From Nitrosomonas sp. Nm166 (GTDB lineage: Bacteria > Pseudomonadota > Gammaproteobacteria > Burkholderiales > Nitrosomonadaceae), in the NCBI RefSeq assembly GCF_900112825.1, contig NZ_FONE01000004.1, positions 56,982-120,981 of the forward strand: a DNA stretch of 64,000 nt. Reading direction: 5' to 3'. Below the pieces are notes generated by a model. The model was not told the DNA's origin, ran no database searches, and saw nothing but the letters and a program-made list of their open reading frames with translations. Positions 41,656 through 51,973 of the stretch are shown here, piece by piece. The position numbers were made by a program, and so were the translations under genes. Each line of letters begins with the position of its first letter. The first letter of the stretch is position 1.

Positions 41656-41964
41656 TTATTTGACTTGGCTATTCGTTAAAATATAGTCGGCCAAGCGATC
41701 TGCAGCTTCACCCTGGATATTCTTGAACGCAGGCATTCTCATACTTCCTGACTGAAATTTTTTGATAAGAGCTTCCTTATTGGCTACCTTCTCACTGAGT
41801 ATCATTGCAACATTCGGGCTTAAAGGTTTATGGCATTCTGTGCATGCTGTGCTGAAAATCTGTTCGCCAGAAGCATCAGCTGGGGGCGTATAGTCTCTAC
41901 TGGCTCCACAACCGACTAATATAAACAGTGCCGATATTGCTAATCCAAAATTTAATTTTTTCAT
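41656..41964 (-). CDS. Monoheme cytochrome c lipoprotein
   Basis: This 102-residue protein starts at ATG 41964. Its lipoprotein signal peptide ends in the lipobox LVGC, and the mature Cys would be lipidated. One heme c site is present (CTECH), and a later Met in MRMPAF is the likely sixth ligand, so it is a small class I cytochrome. It would be anchored to a membrane on the periplasmic side and shuttle electrons. An earlier in-frame start at 42003 would place extra residues before the signal peptide and is unlikely. It has no operon partner. Confidence 0.88.
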   Translation of the reverse strand: MKKLNFGLAISALFILVGCGASRDYTPPADASGEQIFSTACTECHKPLSPNVAMILSEKVANKEALIKKFQSGSMRMPAFKNIQGEAADRLADYILTNSQVK

Positions 41965-42182
41965 TTTTAACTCCAGTTGTAATAGATAAGAGAGATACGC
42001 CAATCTGAACTTGATTGCCTTATTTTAATCAAGCGCTGTGATACAGGAGAACTACCATACCTACTGTTAAGACAAGTTGTCAAACGAATGTTTTAGAGCA
42101 TCGGTCAGTTTACGCAAAGGTTCGTTTTATAGTCACTAATTATTAATCATGAGTGATGAATTTCCTCAATCTATAAGCTGAA

Positions 42183-42236
42183 TAAAAAAGATATGTTCAA
42201 GTCTCTAATTAAAAAAGATATGTTCAAGTCTCTAAT
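42183..42236. repeat. Perfect 27-bp tandem duplication
   Basis: The unit beginning TAAAAAAGATATGTTCAAG occurs at 42183-42209 and again, without change, at 42210-42236. A recent replication slip is likely; it lies upstream of the DUF2490 gene's promoter. Confidence 0.95.
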
Positions 42237-42262
42237 TTAATTTATACAAGCTTATACAAGTG

Positions 42263-42279
42263 CTTAAGCCAAGCTTAAG
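42263..42279. promoter_or_regulatory. Inverted repeat, possible operator
   Basis: CTTAAGC-CAA-GCTTAAG is a perfect 7-bp inverted repeat, about 45 bp upstream of the -35 sequence of the DUF2490 promoter. This position would suit an activator site. No regulator can be named. Confidence 0.35.
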
Positions 42280-42322
42280 TGGGAATTAATCACAATAACA
42301 TCACTTATTATAGTTTTTTTTC

Positions 42323-42352
42323 TTGACACTTTCTTAACATTTACTGTGTTAT
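42323..42352 (+). promoter_or_regulatory. Sigma-70-like promoter of the DUF2490 gene
   Basis: A perfect -35 TTGACA (42323-42328) and a -10 TGTTAT (42347-42352) are separated by 18 bp. Transcription would give a leader of almost 200 nt before the ATG at 42557. Confidence 0.5.
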
Positions 42353-42556
42353 CGTGCGCGACGGCGTGTTAGGAATGCGATTAAGATTCTTTTGTTTTTA
42401 ATAAAATCAAGCGCCATTTATGAAAAAAATGGGGTAAGCAACTACCTACAGTCAATATGGAACTGAGTTGTTGCATGCAATAGAGATTATTATTTATAAA
42501 CAAAATTTTAATTAACAAATTTTGCAGAATTAAATTGTTTAAACAAAGGAGATTGC

Positions 42557-43309
42557 ATGTTTAAAAAAATAAACATTTTTATTATATGGGCTGCACTTGG
42601 CTTGATTCTAAGTACCCCGGTTGCCGCTGACAGGACCGTAGAAGACTTTCAAGTTTGGGGAAACGTTACGGCACTTGGTAATTTTGGTTCACTTAACCCC
42701 AATAATCCTGATTTGAAAAAATTCAGATGGTGGATGGAAGGACAAGGACGTTTTGGTAATGATGCTACTCAATTTACGCAATCCCTGATACGTCCCGGTT
42801 TAGGTTATGCGCTAACCGATAAAATTGTTGTGTGGGCAGGCTATGCTTGGGCACCAACGGCTGAACCGCTAGCAGCGAAACCATTTAACGAACATCGTAT
42901 CTGGCAGCAAGTAACGTGGGCCGATAGTTTTTCATTCGGCAGATTGTCGGCGCGCAGCCGTTTCGAGCAGCGATTCTTCGATCATAATGCACCCAATCCT
43001 GGTGACGATGATGTGGCTCATCGATTCCGTCAGTTAGTTAAACTCGCAGTTCCAGTGCCATCAATAGATCCGAATCTTAGTTTTATCGTTCAAAGTGAAT
43101 TGTTTATTGCCATGAATACTGTTGATAATCCGGGCTTTATTTCTCGCGGTTACGATCAGAATCGTGCCTTCGTTGGATTAGGTTACAAAGTCAACCAGTA
43201 TGCGACCGTTGAATTGGGCTATATGAATCAATTTATCAACAGACCGCATAATACTCGTCCTGATCAAATGATGCATAACTTTGTTGCCAATTTATTCTTG
43301 AATTTCTAA
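42557..43309 (+). CDS. DUF2490 family outer-membrane-like protein
   Basis: This 250-residue protein has a signal peptide ending near PVAAD. The mature part alternates short amphipathic strands rich in Trp, Tyr, Phe and Arg (LIRPGLGYALTDKIVVWAGY, RLSARSRFEQRF, VGLGYKVNQYATVELGYM), typical of DUF2490, a predicted outer-membrane beta-barrel. It ends in Phe (NLFLNF), consistent with a barrel sorting signal. AAGGAG precedes the ATG. It is a single gene with its own terminator; its job is unknown. Confidence 0.88.
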   Translation: MFKKINIFIIWAALGLILSTPVAADRTVEDFQVWGNVTALGNFGSLNPNNPDLKKFRWWMEGQGRFGNDATQFTQSLIRPGLGYALTDKIVVWAGYAWAPTAEPLAAKPFNEHRIWQQVTWADSFSFGRLSARSRFEQRFFDHNAPNPGDDDVAHRFRQLVKLAVPVPSIDPNLSFIVQSELFIAMNTVDNPGFISRGYDQNRAFVGLGYKVNQYATVELGYMNQFINRPHNTRPDQMMHNFVANLFLNF

Positions 43310-43356
43310 TGAGACGATAGAGATAACAATCTATAGCACCTAGTGAGACTTATAGA

Positions 43357-43405
43357 TAGCCGGTTAAATTTTCCTTGCAAAGAATTAACCGGCTAAATTT
43401 TTCTA
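43357..43405 (+). terminator. Rho-independent terminator after the DUF2490 gene
   Basis: TAGCCGGTTAA pairs with TTAACCGGCTA (11 bp), followed by AAATTTTT. It lies 48 nt after the stop codon. A 10-bp tandem repeat (TTCTACTATT twice) follows directly. Confidence 0.8.
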
Positions 43406-43556
43406 CTATTTTCTACTATTACTTCGTTGTATCTGCAGATGGTAAGCTGGTTTTTCACTTGATTGTCTTCATTGAATTCAATAGAAAGAAATAGTAATAT
43501 TTTTTCTTTATTTTCTATTACCATACTGTTCCTTTCGATCTGTAACAAAGTAACAC

Positions 43557-46457
43557 ATGCATGAATTTAAGCCAGGTCAGCGTTGGATCTGCGACGTTGA
43601 TTTACAACTCGGTCTTGGCACAGTTCAGGCTGTTGAACACAGAATTGTGACTATTCGCTTCGAGGCGGTGGATGAAACGCGCTCATATGCCAAGCATTCG
43701 GCTCCCTTGACACGCATTGTATTTAAGGTGGGAGATGTCATCAGTAGTCATGATGGTACTGTACTGGAAGTAACGCATGTAAAAGAGCAGGAGGGCTTGG
43801 TTGTCTATTCTGGCATAAGTGAACAAGGAGAGCGAACTGAGCTCGCCGAAGAACAACTGGCGCCTCATTTGCAATTGAACCGCCCAATGGAGCGCTTATT
43901 TACCGGTCAGTTTGATCAGGATAAATGGTTTCAGATTCGCTATCAGACCTTATTGATACGTCATCGATTGGCAAAAATGCCCCTGTATGGGCTGATTGGT
44001 ACCCGCACCAGCCTGATTCCACATCAACTCTATATCGCCCATGAAGTTGCGCATCGCTATGCCCCTCGTGTTTTGCTGGCTGACGAAGTAGGACTCGGGA
44101 AAACGATTGAAGCAGGGTTAATACTGCACCAGCAATTGTTAACAGAACGTATCAAGCGGGTACTCGTCGTGGTTCCAGAAACTTTGATGCATCAATGGCT
44201 AGTGGAAATGTTGCGGCGTTTCAATCTGCAATTCAGTATTTTTGACGAAGCACGCTGCCTATCATTGGAAAAAAGCGATGGCAGGGAAAATCCGTTTCAT
44301 AGCGAGCAGCTGGTACTTTGCAGCCTGAATTTCTTGCGCCAATATCCAAAACGATTTAAAGCCGCACTGGAAGGCAACTGGGATTTGCTGGTGGTCGATG
44401 AAGCGCATCATCTGCATTGGTCTCCACAAGCCGTCAGTCCAGAGTATGCCATGATTGAGCAATTGGCGACCCGAACCAAAGGTGTGCTGTTATTAACGGC
44501 GACACCGGAACAGTTAGGTAAAGCCAGTCATTTTGCCCGCCTGCGTTTGCTTGATCCGAATCGCTTTGATAGTTTTGAACATTTCATTGCTGAAGAACAA
44601 TCCTATGAGCCCATAGCCAAAGCCGTGGAAGCATTGCTTGAAGGCCAAAAACTGGATGACGAAATCAGCCAAATAATCATTTCAACAATTGATCCTGCGC
44701 AATCCGTGGACTTGCTTGCTCAACTGCAAGATCACAAAGTAAGTGAGGAGCAAATCCAGCAAGCCAGAACGACGCTGGCCGAATTGCTGCTGGACCGGCA
44801 TGGCACCGGCCGTATCCTGTTTCGAAATACACGTGCAGCGGTTAAAGGATTTCCTGAGCGAGAGCTTATCGCTGTTTCGCTGGCATTACCTGATGAATAT
44901 CAGCAATGCCTGGCGACTTTTGAAACTTCCAAGTTATCCAAACCGCAACTGCTGCTGTGTCCTGAATTACTCTATCAGGTCAGGGCCGAGCCAGAACAGC
45001 CATACTGGACTGAGATCGACCCCCGGATGGGTTGGTTGAGTGCTACGCTGAAGCGACTAAAACTTGAAAAAGTGCTGGTCATTACTGCCACAGCGCAATC
45101 TGCACGGGATATCGCTCAGGCGCTTAAGACATCGACTGGTCATTATATTCCAGTATTTCATGAGGGTATGAGCTTGATTGAACGTGACCGTGCGGCCGCA
45201 TTTTTTGCGGATAAGGAAACAGGCAGTCAAGTCCTGGTATGCTCGGAAATCGGCAGCGAAGGCCGCAATTTCCAGTTTTCCCATCATCTGGTGCTATTTG
45301 ATTTACCCCTTAATCCTGATTTATTGGAACAGCGCATCGGCCGACTGGATCGTATCGGTCAGGCAGAAACCATTCAGATCCATGTGCCTTATCTGGAAAA
45401 CAGCGCGCTGGCAGTGATGTTTCACTGGTATCACGAGGGATTGAATGCGTTTGAGAAAACTTGTCCGGCAGGTCAAACGGTGTTTCTGCAGGTCGAAACG
45501 GAGCTTATTGCTGCGCTTCATCAACGTCAAGCCAATGTTGAGGCGCTCTCAGACTTAATCCGTGCGACACAATCAGCCAACCAGGCTCTGAATGATGTGT
45601 TGGAACGTGGACGCGACAAGTTATTGGAATATAATTCTTTTCGTCCCACTGTTGCTGAAAAATTGTGTCAGAAAGCCTATTCTTGTGATGCTGATCCCAT
45701 GCTACCGTACTATATGGAGGCTGTTTTTGATTGCTGTGGTGTGCATATTGAAGAGCATCGCGCAGGCAGTTATTTGCTTGAACCTAGTGAGCATATGACG
45801 ATTCCTTTTCCTGGCTTAATGGATGAGGGATCGGTAATTACTTATTCCAGAGCTGTTGCTTTAGCCAATGAAGACATGTATTTTCTGACGTGGGAACATC
45901 CGATGGTTGTGCACGCGATGGATAGAATTTTAAGTAGTGAATCGGGTAATGCCGTTGTTACTACGTTAAAACATAAAAGGGTACAGCCCGGTACTTTATT
46001 GCTGGAAAGTATATTTGTACTGGAAGCCAGCGGACAGGGCGTCCAGGAAAGTAACTATTATTTGCCGCCTGTTGCCATTCGTATTTTTATGGACGAACAT
46101 GGCAGCGATCAGTATGAAGATCTTGATCACGAAACCATTAATCGGCATCTGGCACCGGTATCAGCAGGTATTGCAAAACAAGTGATTCAACTCAAAGGAG
46201 ACAACATAAAAACATTGCTTGCAATAAACGAGCAGCAAGCGAGCGTGCAAGTGCCACACATCATTTCACAGGCGCGAGATACGGTAAAACAAAATTTCAC
46301 CTTGGAAATCGAACGACTCAAAGCTTTACGCAAAGTCAATCCCAACGTGCGTGAAGAAGAAATCCAGTTTTTCGAGCAACAATCGGAGAAACTGATGGTT
46401 GCCCTAAATACCAGCAGTCTGCGGCTGGATGCCGTGCGGGTTATTGTAGCGATTTAA
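43557..46457 (+). CDS. rapA: RNA polymerase-associated ATPase RapA
   Basis: RapA (HepA) is a SWI2/SNF2 ATPase that rescues stalled RNA polymerase. The 966-residue length equals the E. coli protein (968). Two N-terminal Tudor-like domains (~1-110, GQRWICDVDLQLGLGTVQAV) are followed by the helicase core: Walker A LADEVGLGKTIEAG, the DEAH box VVDEAHHLHW, TATPEQLG, and SEIGSEGRNFQF with LEQRIGRLDRIGQ in lobe 2. Specific linker and C-terminal domains follow. It is a single gene convergent with ychF. Confidence 0.95.
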   Translation: MHEFKPGQRWICDVDLQLGLGTVQAVEHRIVTIRFEAVDETRSYAKHSAPLTRIVFKVGDVISSHDGTVLEVTHVKEQEGLVVYSGISEQGERTELAEEQLAPHLQLNRPMERLFTGQFDQDKWFQIRYQTLLIRHRLAKMPLYGLIGTRTSLIPHQLYIAHEVAHRYAPRVLLADEVGLGKTIEAGLILHQQLLTERIKRVLVVVPETLMHQWLVEMLRRFNLQFSIFDEARCLSLEKSDGRENPFHSEQLVLCSLNFLRQYPKRFKAALEGNWDLLVVDEAHHLHWSPQAVSPEYAMIEQLATRTKGVLLLTATPEQLGKASHFARLRLLDPNRFDSFEHFIAEEQSYEPIAKAVEALLEGQKLDDEISQIIISTIDPAQSVDLLAQLQDHKVSEEQIQQARTTLAELLLDRHGTGRILFRNTRAAVKGFPERELIAVSLALPDEYQQCLATFETSKLSKPQLLLCPELLYQVRAEPEQPYWTEIDPRMGWLSATLKRLKLEKVLVITATAQSARDIAQALKTSTGHYIPVFHEGMSLIERDRAAAFFADKETGSQVLVCSEIGSEGRNFQFSHHLVLFDLPLNPDLLEQRIGRLDRIGQAETIQIHVPYLENSALAVMFHWYHEGLNAFEKTCPAGQTVFLQVETELIAALHQRQANVEALSDLIRATQSANQALNDVLERGRDKLLEYNSFRPTVAEKLCQKAYSCDADPMLPYYMEAVFDCCGVHIEEHRAGSYLLEPSEHMTIPFPGLMDEGSVITYSRAVALANEDMYFLTWEHPMVVHAMDRILSSESGNAVVTTLKHKRVQPGTLLLESIFVLEASGQGVQESNYYLPPVAIRIFMDEHGSDQYEDLDHETINRHLAPVSAGIAKQVIQLKGDNIKTLLAINEQQASVQVPHIISQARDTVKQNFTLEIERLKALRKVNPNVREEEIQFFEQQSEKLMVALNTSSLRLDAVRVIVAI

Positions 46458-46472
46458 ATCTGATGGCGAAAA

Positions 46473-47564
46473 CTAAACATTGAAGCGAAAATGCATCACA
46501 TCGCCATCTTTAACGACGTATTCTTTTCCTTCCAGGCGCATTTTGCCAGCTTCCTTGGCGCCTTGTTCGCCGTTATAAGCGATAAAATCCTCATAGCTGA
46601 TCACTTCAGCGCGAATAAAGCCTTTCTCGAAATCAGTATGAATGACACCTGCAGCTTGGGGTGCAGTATCACCTTTGTGGATGGTCCAAGCTCTGACTTC
46701 CTTAATGCCGGCGGTAAAGTAAGTTTGCAATCCGAGCAAATCGTAGCCAGCGCGCACCAGGCGATTGAGCCCAGGTTCTTCCAGATTAAGGTCAGCTAAA
46801 AAGATTTTTTTATCTTCCTCAGAAAGTTCTGCAATTTCTGCCTCAAGGGCAGCACATATGGCTACGACAGGGGCATTTTCACTCACTGCGTATTCTTTTA
46901 CTCGTGTTAATAGCGGATTATTTTCAAAGCCATGATCATTCACATTAGCAACGTAAATAGCCGGTTTTGCAGTTAATAGGCAAAGCGGCTGCAGTAATTG
47001 TTTTTGTTCCTTATCCAGAACCAGTGTTCTGGCTGGATTGCCTCGGTCAAGATGAGCCTGTACCATTTCCAGCAGAGCACAGAATTTAATGGCATCCTTA
47101 TTGCCTGACTTGGCTACTTTGGATTCGCGCTGAAGTGTTTTTTCTATAGTGGTTAAATCAGCCAGAGCCAGTTCGGTCTGAATGACCTCAATGTCAGCTA
47201 TGGGATCTACCTTGCCGGCGACGTGCACAACGTTATCATCAGTAAAACAGCGCACCATATTGACGATGCCATCCGTTTCCCGGATGTTGGCAAGAAACTT
47301 GTTGCCAAGACCTTCCCCTTTGGATGCGCCAGCCACCAGCCCGGCGATATCCACGAATTCGACGATTGCCGGCTGTACTTTTTGCGGTTTGACGATTTCA
47401 CTGAGCTTCTGCAAGCGGGGATCGGGAACTTCAACAATGCCAATATTCGGATCTATCGTACAAAAAGGATAGTTTTCTGCGGCGATCCCTGCCTTGGTTA
47501 ATGCATTAAACAATGTCGATTTACCGACATTGGGAAGGCCTACGATTCCGCATTTCAAACTCAT
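46473..47564 (-). CDS. ychF: Redox/translation-associated GTPase/ATPase YchF
   Basis: YchF is an Obg-family protein with ATPase activity that binds ribosomes and influences stress responses. The 363-residue protein has G1 [37 protein letters not shown] as the variant G4 motif, and a C-terminal TGS domain ([15 protein letters not shown]). It lies downstream of pth, a widely conserved pairing. Confidence 0.97.
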   Translation of the reverse strand: MSLKCGIVGLPNVGKSTLFNALTKAGIAAENYPFCTIDPNIGIVEVPDPRLQKLSEIVKPQKVQPAIVEFVDIAGLVAGASKGEGLGNKFLANIRETDGIVNMVRCFTDDNVVHVAGKVDPIADIEVIQTELALADLTTIEKTLQRESKVAKSGNKDAIKFCALLEMVQAHLDRGNPARTLVLDKEQKQLLQPLCLLTAKPAIYVANVNDHGFENNPLLTRVKEYAVSENAPVVAICAALEAEIAELSEEDKKIFLADLNLEEPGLNRLVRAGYDLLGLQTYFTAGIKEVRAWTIHKGDTAPQAAGVIHTDFEKGFIRAEVISYEDFIAYNGEQGAKEAGKMRLEGKEYVVKDGDVMHFRFNV

Positions 47565-47634
47565 GACCCGATTCTCATCAAAATTATTTTAAATAGCAAT
47601 GGAATTTCTAGAAAACATTATAATGATATGATTT

Positions 47635-48204
47635 TTATACTTTAGTATGCAATTTTAACATCGCTGCTTCACAAGCACCTTGAACAAGGAGTGGCCAAAC
47701 TTCCAGACTCCTTTGAATAGCCTCGTCAATGAGCTGCGCTTCTTCCTTTTTAGGGGGATGTAATACATAACCGACCACAGCATTGCGTTCGCCCGGATGA
47801 CCTATACCTATTCTTAATCGCCAAAAATCCTGAGTACCCAATTTCGCTGCAATATCCTTGAGTCCGTTATGACCACCCAAGCCACCACCCTTCTTTAATT
47901 TTGCGATACCTGGTGGTAGATCCAGCTCATCATGGATAACGATCAGTTCGTCTGGCTGAATTTTATAAAACTGGCACAGGGCGGCTACAGATTGTCCACT
48001 CCTATTCATAAAGGTCTGCGGTTCCAGTAACCATAACTCCATATCTTTCTGGCGGACTTGGGCGCACAATCCATGAAACCGCGCTTCCGGCTTTAGGGTC
48101 ACATGCAGCATCTCGGCTAATCGATCTACCCAATGAAAGCCAGCGTTATGGCGTGTACCGGTATATTCTTTGCCCGGGTTACCCAATCCAATAATAAGCT
48201 TCAT
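47635..48204 (-). CDS. pth: Peptidyl-tRNA hydrolase
   Basis: Pth cleaves peptides from peptidyl-tRNA released by stalled ribosomes. The 189-residue protein has [18 protein letters not shown] with the catalytic His, [12 protein letters not shown] with a conserved Asn, and [11 protein letters not shown]. It lies between rplY and ychF in the conserved block. Confidence 0.98.
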   Translation of the reverse strand: MKLIIGLGNPGKEYTGTRHNAGFHWVDRLAEMLHVTLKPEARFHGLCAQVRQKDMELWLLEPQTFMNRSGQSVAALCQFYKIQPDELIVIHDELDLPPGIAKLKKGGGLGGHNGLKDIAAKLGTQDFWRLRIGIGHPGERNAVVGYVLHPPKKEEAQLIDEAIQRSLEVWPLLVQGACEAAMLKLHTKV

Positions 48205-48321
48205 GAATGCGATAGACTGTCTATGAGATGGTTAAAAAATAAAAACTGCCGGTATTGGTGTAATCCCAGCAGATTTATCAAGTTTCTCAGAGCGATTAAA
48301 GAGTCTTTTCTTATCCGGTGC

Positions 48322-48939
48322 TTATTTTTTCTCTGCACCCGCTTCCTCGGAAGCTTCCTCAGCGAGCACCGAGCGCGGAATGGCAATGGTTGCAACCGGT
48401 AAATTATCACCTTTGGTTAGTGCAACAACTTCTACTCCCTTGGGTAATACCAGATCATTCAAGTGCAGTGTATGTCCTGCGGTTAGCTCAGCCAGATCCA
48501 CTGAAATAAATTCCGGCAAATCTGCCGGCAAACAACTGATATCCACTTCAGTCAAAATATGAGAAACGATACCACCAGAAGTTTTTACTCCCGGTGAAAT
48601 TTCTGCATTGATAAAATGCAATGGAACTTTCATATGTATTTTCTTGTTTTGATCGACTCTCTGAAAATCCACATGCAGTACCTGCTGCTTAAAAGGATGC
48701 ATTTGTATATCGCGTAGCAGCACTTGTTCTTTTTTGCCCGCTACGTTCAAAGACAGGATGGATGCGTGGAAAGCCTCCATCTTGAGATTGTAAAATAAAT
48801 CCTTATGATTCATTTCAATGGGTTGTGCTGCTTGATCACCACCATAGATGATTGCTGGGACTTTACCAGAACCACGCAGGCGGCGGCTCGCACCTTTTCC
48901 CTGCAATGTGCGCTTGTCGGCACTGATTTCAATTTTCAT
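48322..48939 (-). CDS. rplY: 50S ribosomal protein L25 (CTC type)
   Basis: L25/Ctc binds 5S rRNA. At 205 residues this is the long form, with the N-terminal L25 domain ([20 protein letters not shown]) and a C-terminal TL5-like beta domain (~100-190). It lies between prs and pth. Confidence 0.96.
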   Translation of the reverse strand: MKIEISADKRTLQGKGASRRLRGSGKVPAIIYGGDQAAQPIEMNHKDLFYNLKMEAFHASILSLNVAGKKEQVLLRDIQMHPFKQQVLHVDFQRVDQNKKIHMKVPLHFINAEISPGVKTSGGIVSHILTEVDISCLPADLPEFISVDLAELTAGHTLHLNDLVLPKGVEVVALTKGDNLPVATIAIPRSVLAEEASEEAGAEKK

Positions 48940-49003
48940 TGAGATTGCTCCATCATTGTGACTTGTTCGCGACCAAACAAATCGGTTAAAAAACCAAGTT
49001 AAT

Positions 49004-49954
49004 TTATTCCATAAAGAGAGAGCTTAATGAGCTTTCATTGCTGATACGGAGCATGGTTTCCGCCAGCAGACTAGCAATGCTTAGCTGGCAAATGCGATCA
49101 CATGCCATCGCATCCTCACGCAGGGGTATCGTATCGGTGACTACCAGCTTATCCAGATCGGAGTTCTGAATACGTTCCACTGCATTACCCGATAATACAG
49201 CGTGCGTAGAATAAGCCAAGACCGATTTTGCTCCTTGCTGCTTTAATGCTTTTGCTGCTTCACACAAGGTGTTGGCCGTATCCACCATGTCATCAATAAT
49301 AACGCACGTGCGATCCTTAACTTCACCAATGATATTCATGACCTTTGCTTCGTTGGGTTTCGGGCGTCGCTTATCAATAATTGCCAGATCACATTCTAGG
49401 CGCTTAGCCATATGTCTGGCGCGCACCACTCCGCCAACATCAGGTGATACGACAACCAGATTCTGGTAATTATTCTTCCACACATCCCCCAGTAAGATGG
49501 GCATACCATAAATATTATCGACCGGTATGTCAAAAAATCCCTGAATCTGATCCGAATGCAAATCCATGGTCAGCAATCGATCAATGCCGACAGTCGTTAG
49601 CATATTAGCCACTACTTTGGCTGTGATCGGCACACGAGCTGAACGCGGTCTTCTGTCCTGACGTGCATATCCAAAATAGGGGATCGCAGCAGTGATTCGG
49701 CCAGCCGATGCGCGTTTCAGCGCATCAACCATGACCAATATCTCCATCAGACTGTCGTTGGTAGGAGCGCAAGTGGACTGCAGGACAAAAACATCCTTTC
49801 CCCGCACATTCTCAAGGATTTCCACCATGATTTCACCGTCGCTGAAGCGACCCACATTAGCGCGCCCCAGATGGATATTCAGATGCTTCACCGCATCCTG
49901 GGCCAATTTGGGATTGGCAGTACCGGTAAAAACCATCAAACTGTCATAAGACAT
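49004..49954 (-). CDS. prs: Ribose-phosphate pyrophosphokinase
   Basis: Prs makes PRPP from ribose 5-phosphate and [22 protein letters not shown] and the PRPP loop [13 protein letters not shown] are intact. I start at ATG 49954 ([11 protein letters not shown], 316 residues), which matches relatives; an in-frame ATG at 49972 would add six residues. Neither start has a strong Shine-Dalgarno sequence. It follows tRNA-Gln by 45 nt. Confidence 0.96.
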   Translation of the reverse strand: MSYDSLMVFTGTANPKLAQDAVKHLNIHLGRANVGRFSDGEIMVEILENVRGKDVFVLQSTCAPTNDSLMEILVMVDALKRASAGRITAAIPYFGYARQDRRPRSARVPITAKVVANMLTTVGIDRLLTMDLHSDQIQGFFDIPVDNIYGMPILLGDVWKNNYQNLVVVSPDVGGVVRARHMAKRLECDLAIIDKRRPKPNEAKVMNIIGEVKDRTCVIIDDMVDTANTLCEAAKALKQQGAKSVLAYSTHAVLSGNAVERIQNSDLDKLVVTDTIPLREDAMACDRICQLSIASLLAETMLRISNESSLSSLFME

Positions 49955-49999
49955 GTTATTTTTTAGATTCATACACAGACTGGCTGTATAACTGAAAAC

Positions 50000-50074
50000 T
50001 GGCTGGGGAGGTAGGGATCGAACCTACGAATGCCGGAATCAAAATCCGGTGCCTTACCACTTGGCGACTCCCCA
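50000..50074 (-). tRNA. tRNA-Gln (anticodon TTG), CCA encoded
   Basis: On the minus strand TGGGGAG and CTCCCCA form the acceptor stem. The anticodon arm CCGGATTTTGATTCCGG presents TTG, and GTTCGATCC is the T loop. CCA is encoded. It lies only 4 nt after the ispE stop and 45 nt before prs, so it is processed from a longer mRNA, as is usual for this block in betaproteobacteria. Confidence 0.97.
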
Positions 50075-50078
50075 AAAT

Positions 50079-50918
50079 TTACTCTACTGATTTATATATG
50101 GGATGATAATCAAGTCCTTTTGCTACAAAGCCTCTCATATCATCAGGAATTTGTTTAAAAGCGTTCTGAGCTGCCCATTCTGTTGTAAATTCAGCAAACA
50201 CACAAGCACCCGAACCACTCATTCTTGTTATTGTAGTATTTTCTAATCGCTTTAGCCACTCCAAACATTTTGCTACTTCAGGGTGTGTTCGACAAACGAC
50301 CACTTCCAGATCATTATGTCCTTGCCAGACAGAAAAGGGCGGTATTTTGATCGGTAATGTATTGCGTGTCAATTCCTTACTCGCAAAAATTTCTGCAGTT
50401 GATACCTGTATTGATGGTATAAGAACTAAATACCAAGCCGGCGGCAGCTCTATAGCTGCCAATTTCTCACCAATTCCTTGCGCAAATGCATTCTGTCCGA
50501 AAATAAATACGGGAACATCTGCACCGAGTTGCAGCCCTAATTCAAGCAACTGATCTTTGCTTAAATTTAATTTCCACAGATGATTAAGTGCCAGCAATGT
50601 CGTTGCTGCATCAGAACTGCCACCACCTAAACCTCCACCCATCGGAATCCGTTTTTGCAGGAAAATATCGACACCTTGCCCAGTATCGGTTTTTTGCTTG
50701 AGCAGCTTGGCGGCGCGAGTACATAAATCGATATCTTCTGGCACACCGGCAATAGGGTTATGCAGTTTGATAGTATCATCTGCACGCAGCTTGAAACTCA
50801 ATTGATCAGAAAAATCTATAAAACGAAACACTGTTTGTAATAAATGATAACCATCCTGTCTGCGGCCGACGACATGTAAAAAAAGATTCAGCTTGGCAGG
50901 GGCTGGAAATGTAAGCAT
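50079..50918 (-). CDS. ispE: 4-diphosphocytidyl-2-C-methyl-D-erythritol kinase
   Basis: IspE is a GHMP-family kinase of the MEP pathway. The 279-residue protein has FPAPAKLNLFLHVVGRRQDG at the start, the ATP loop PMGGGLGGGSSDAATTLL and RMSGSGACVFAEF near the C-terminus. It lies between lolB and tRNA-Gln. Confidence 0.97.
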   Translation of the reverse strand: MLTFPAPAKLNLFLHVVGRRQDGYHLLQTVFRFIDFSDQLSFKLRADDTIKLHNPIAGVPEDIDLCTRAAKLLKQKTDTGQGVDIFLQKRIPMGGGLGGGSSDAATTLLALNHLWKLNLSKDQLLELGLQLGADVPVFIFGQNAFAQGIGEKLAAIELPPAWYLVLIPSIQVSTAEIFASKELTRNTLPIKIPPFSVWQGHNDLEVVVCRTHPEVAKCLEWLKRLENTTITRMSGSGACVFAEFTTEWAAQNAFKQIPDDMRGFVAKGLDYHPIYKSVE

Positions 50919-50960
50919 GGATAACTATGAATTAAATGGTTATGTTTAGAAGGAAATCAT

Positions 50961-51599
50961 TTATTCGGCCTTCCAATCATCCACTACTAGCCTGATTTTC
51001 AAATTCTCATAGATGAGATTCAATACTCGGGGAAGAGGAGGTTGATTTAACTGTGCAGGCGCGTAACTACTATAATGAATTTTCCAACCATCCTGTCGGA
51101 TTGCTATAACCTGATCTTTGTTGTTTATGTCCTTTTCGGCTGCGGTAGCAGGGGAATGTGTGCCCTGTATCCAATACTGCAAACCATTGAGCGGTAGACG
51201 CCACCCCAAGACTTCTTCTGTCAAGCTTTCTGCATCATTGGCATAAAAAGCTTCGAGTTTTGATGTGATCAAACGCACGCCATCCTGATTTTTTGAAATC
51301 TCCGCTACCGCTTGACCGAGCGGGGTAAATAACAAAATTTCATCACTGATGGCTAAATGTTGCCAGCGGAAGCTACCGGAAAAACTTTGATTCTGATCCT
51401 GAATGAATATTCGGCCGAGCAGATTGAAATCAGCCGCTGGAACAGTTTGGGCATCTGCAACAGGCTCAGTAAGAATCGTCTTAATCGTCGAATCAATCGG
51501 GGCTTGAGGAGTCAATGTGGCACAACCGGAAACCCAGGCAAAAACGCAGACTATCAGAATTTTTCCATAGATATCCTGCTGATTAATTCTGAGCCACAT
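50961..51599 (-). CDS. lolB: Outer-membrane lipoprotein LolB
   Basis: LolB accepts lipoproteins from LolA and inserts them into the outer membrane. The ATG at 51599 gives 212 residues with a lipoprotein signal peptide ending in the lipobox VSGC; a TTG at 51623 would add eight residues. Typical segments are FSGSFRWQH, ILLFTPLGQAVAEI and the C-terminal PRVLNLIYENLKIRLVVDDW. It is followed by ispE, the usual order. Confidence 0.92.
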   Translation of the reverse strand: MWLRINQQDIYGKILIVCVFAWVSGCATLTPQAPIDSTIKTILTEPVADAQTVPAADFNLLGRIFIQDQNQSFSGSFRWQHLAISDEILLFTPLGQAVAEISKNQDGVRLITSKLEAFYANDAESLTEEVLGWRLPLNGLQYWIQGTHSPATAAEKDINNKDQVIAIRQDGWKIHYSSYAPAQLNQPPLPRVLNLIYENLKIRLVVDDWKAE

Positions 51600-51694
51600 C
51601 AAGAATGGTTTAAGATTTTTCAATTCGAGATTGGAATTATCTGAGATTGATGGGTAAATATAGCAGCGATTTTTAGTGGATTTGAATGGATATT

Positions 51695-51973
51695 TTAATT
51701 ATTTAATCCTTTGCTGGAATGTTGATAATCAGGCAATACGATATTGAGCTCAAGGGTTTCCTGATTCTCATCCTGCTCAAAATTGACTGATATTGCGTCC
51801 TGATCCACATTGACGTATTTACGGACAACTTCTAAAAGCTCTTTTTGCAATTGTGGTAAATAGGAAGGCTGATTGCGATATTTGCGCTCATGCGCTACAA
51901 GAATTTGTAGCCTTTCTTTGGCAACCGATGCGGTTTTAGGTTTAGACGATCTAAAATAATCCAATAAGCTCAT
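51695..51973 (-). CDS. minE: Cell division topological specificity factor MinE
   Basis: MinE drives MinCD oscillation and frees mid-cell for FtsZ. The 92-residue protein starts MSLLDYFRSSKPKTASVAKE and has ERLQILVAHERKYRNQPSYL, the MinD-contact and membrane-switch region. Its ATG overlaps the minD stop (ATGA). Confidence 0.97.
   Translation of the reverse strand: MSLLDYFRSSKPKTASVAKERLQILVAHERKYRNQPSYLPQLQKELLEVVRKYVNVDQDAISVNFEQDENQETLELNIVLPDYQHSSKGLNN

Larger units (their letters stand above)
41965..42556. other. 592-bp divergent intergenic region with repeats
   Basis: No supported gene. It holds the promoters of the divergent cytochrome and DUF2490 genes. Seen in it: CTTGAT-N12-ATCAAG (42010-42033), a perfect 27-bp tandem duplication (42183-42236), a 10-bp repeat TTATACAAGC/TTATACAAGT, a CTTAAGC hairpin (42263-42279) and a sigma-70-like promoter (42323-42352). 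Confidence 0.6.
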
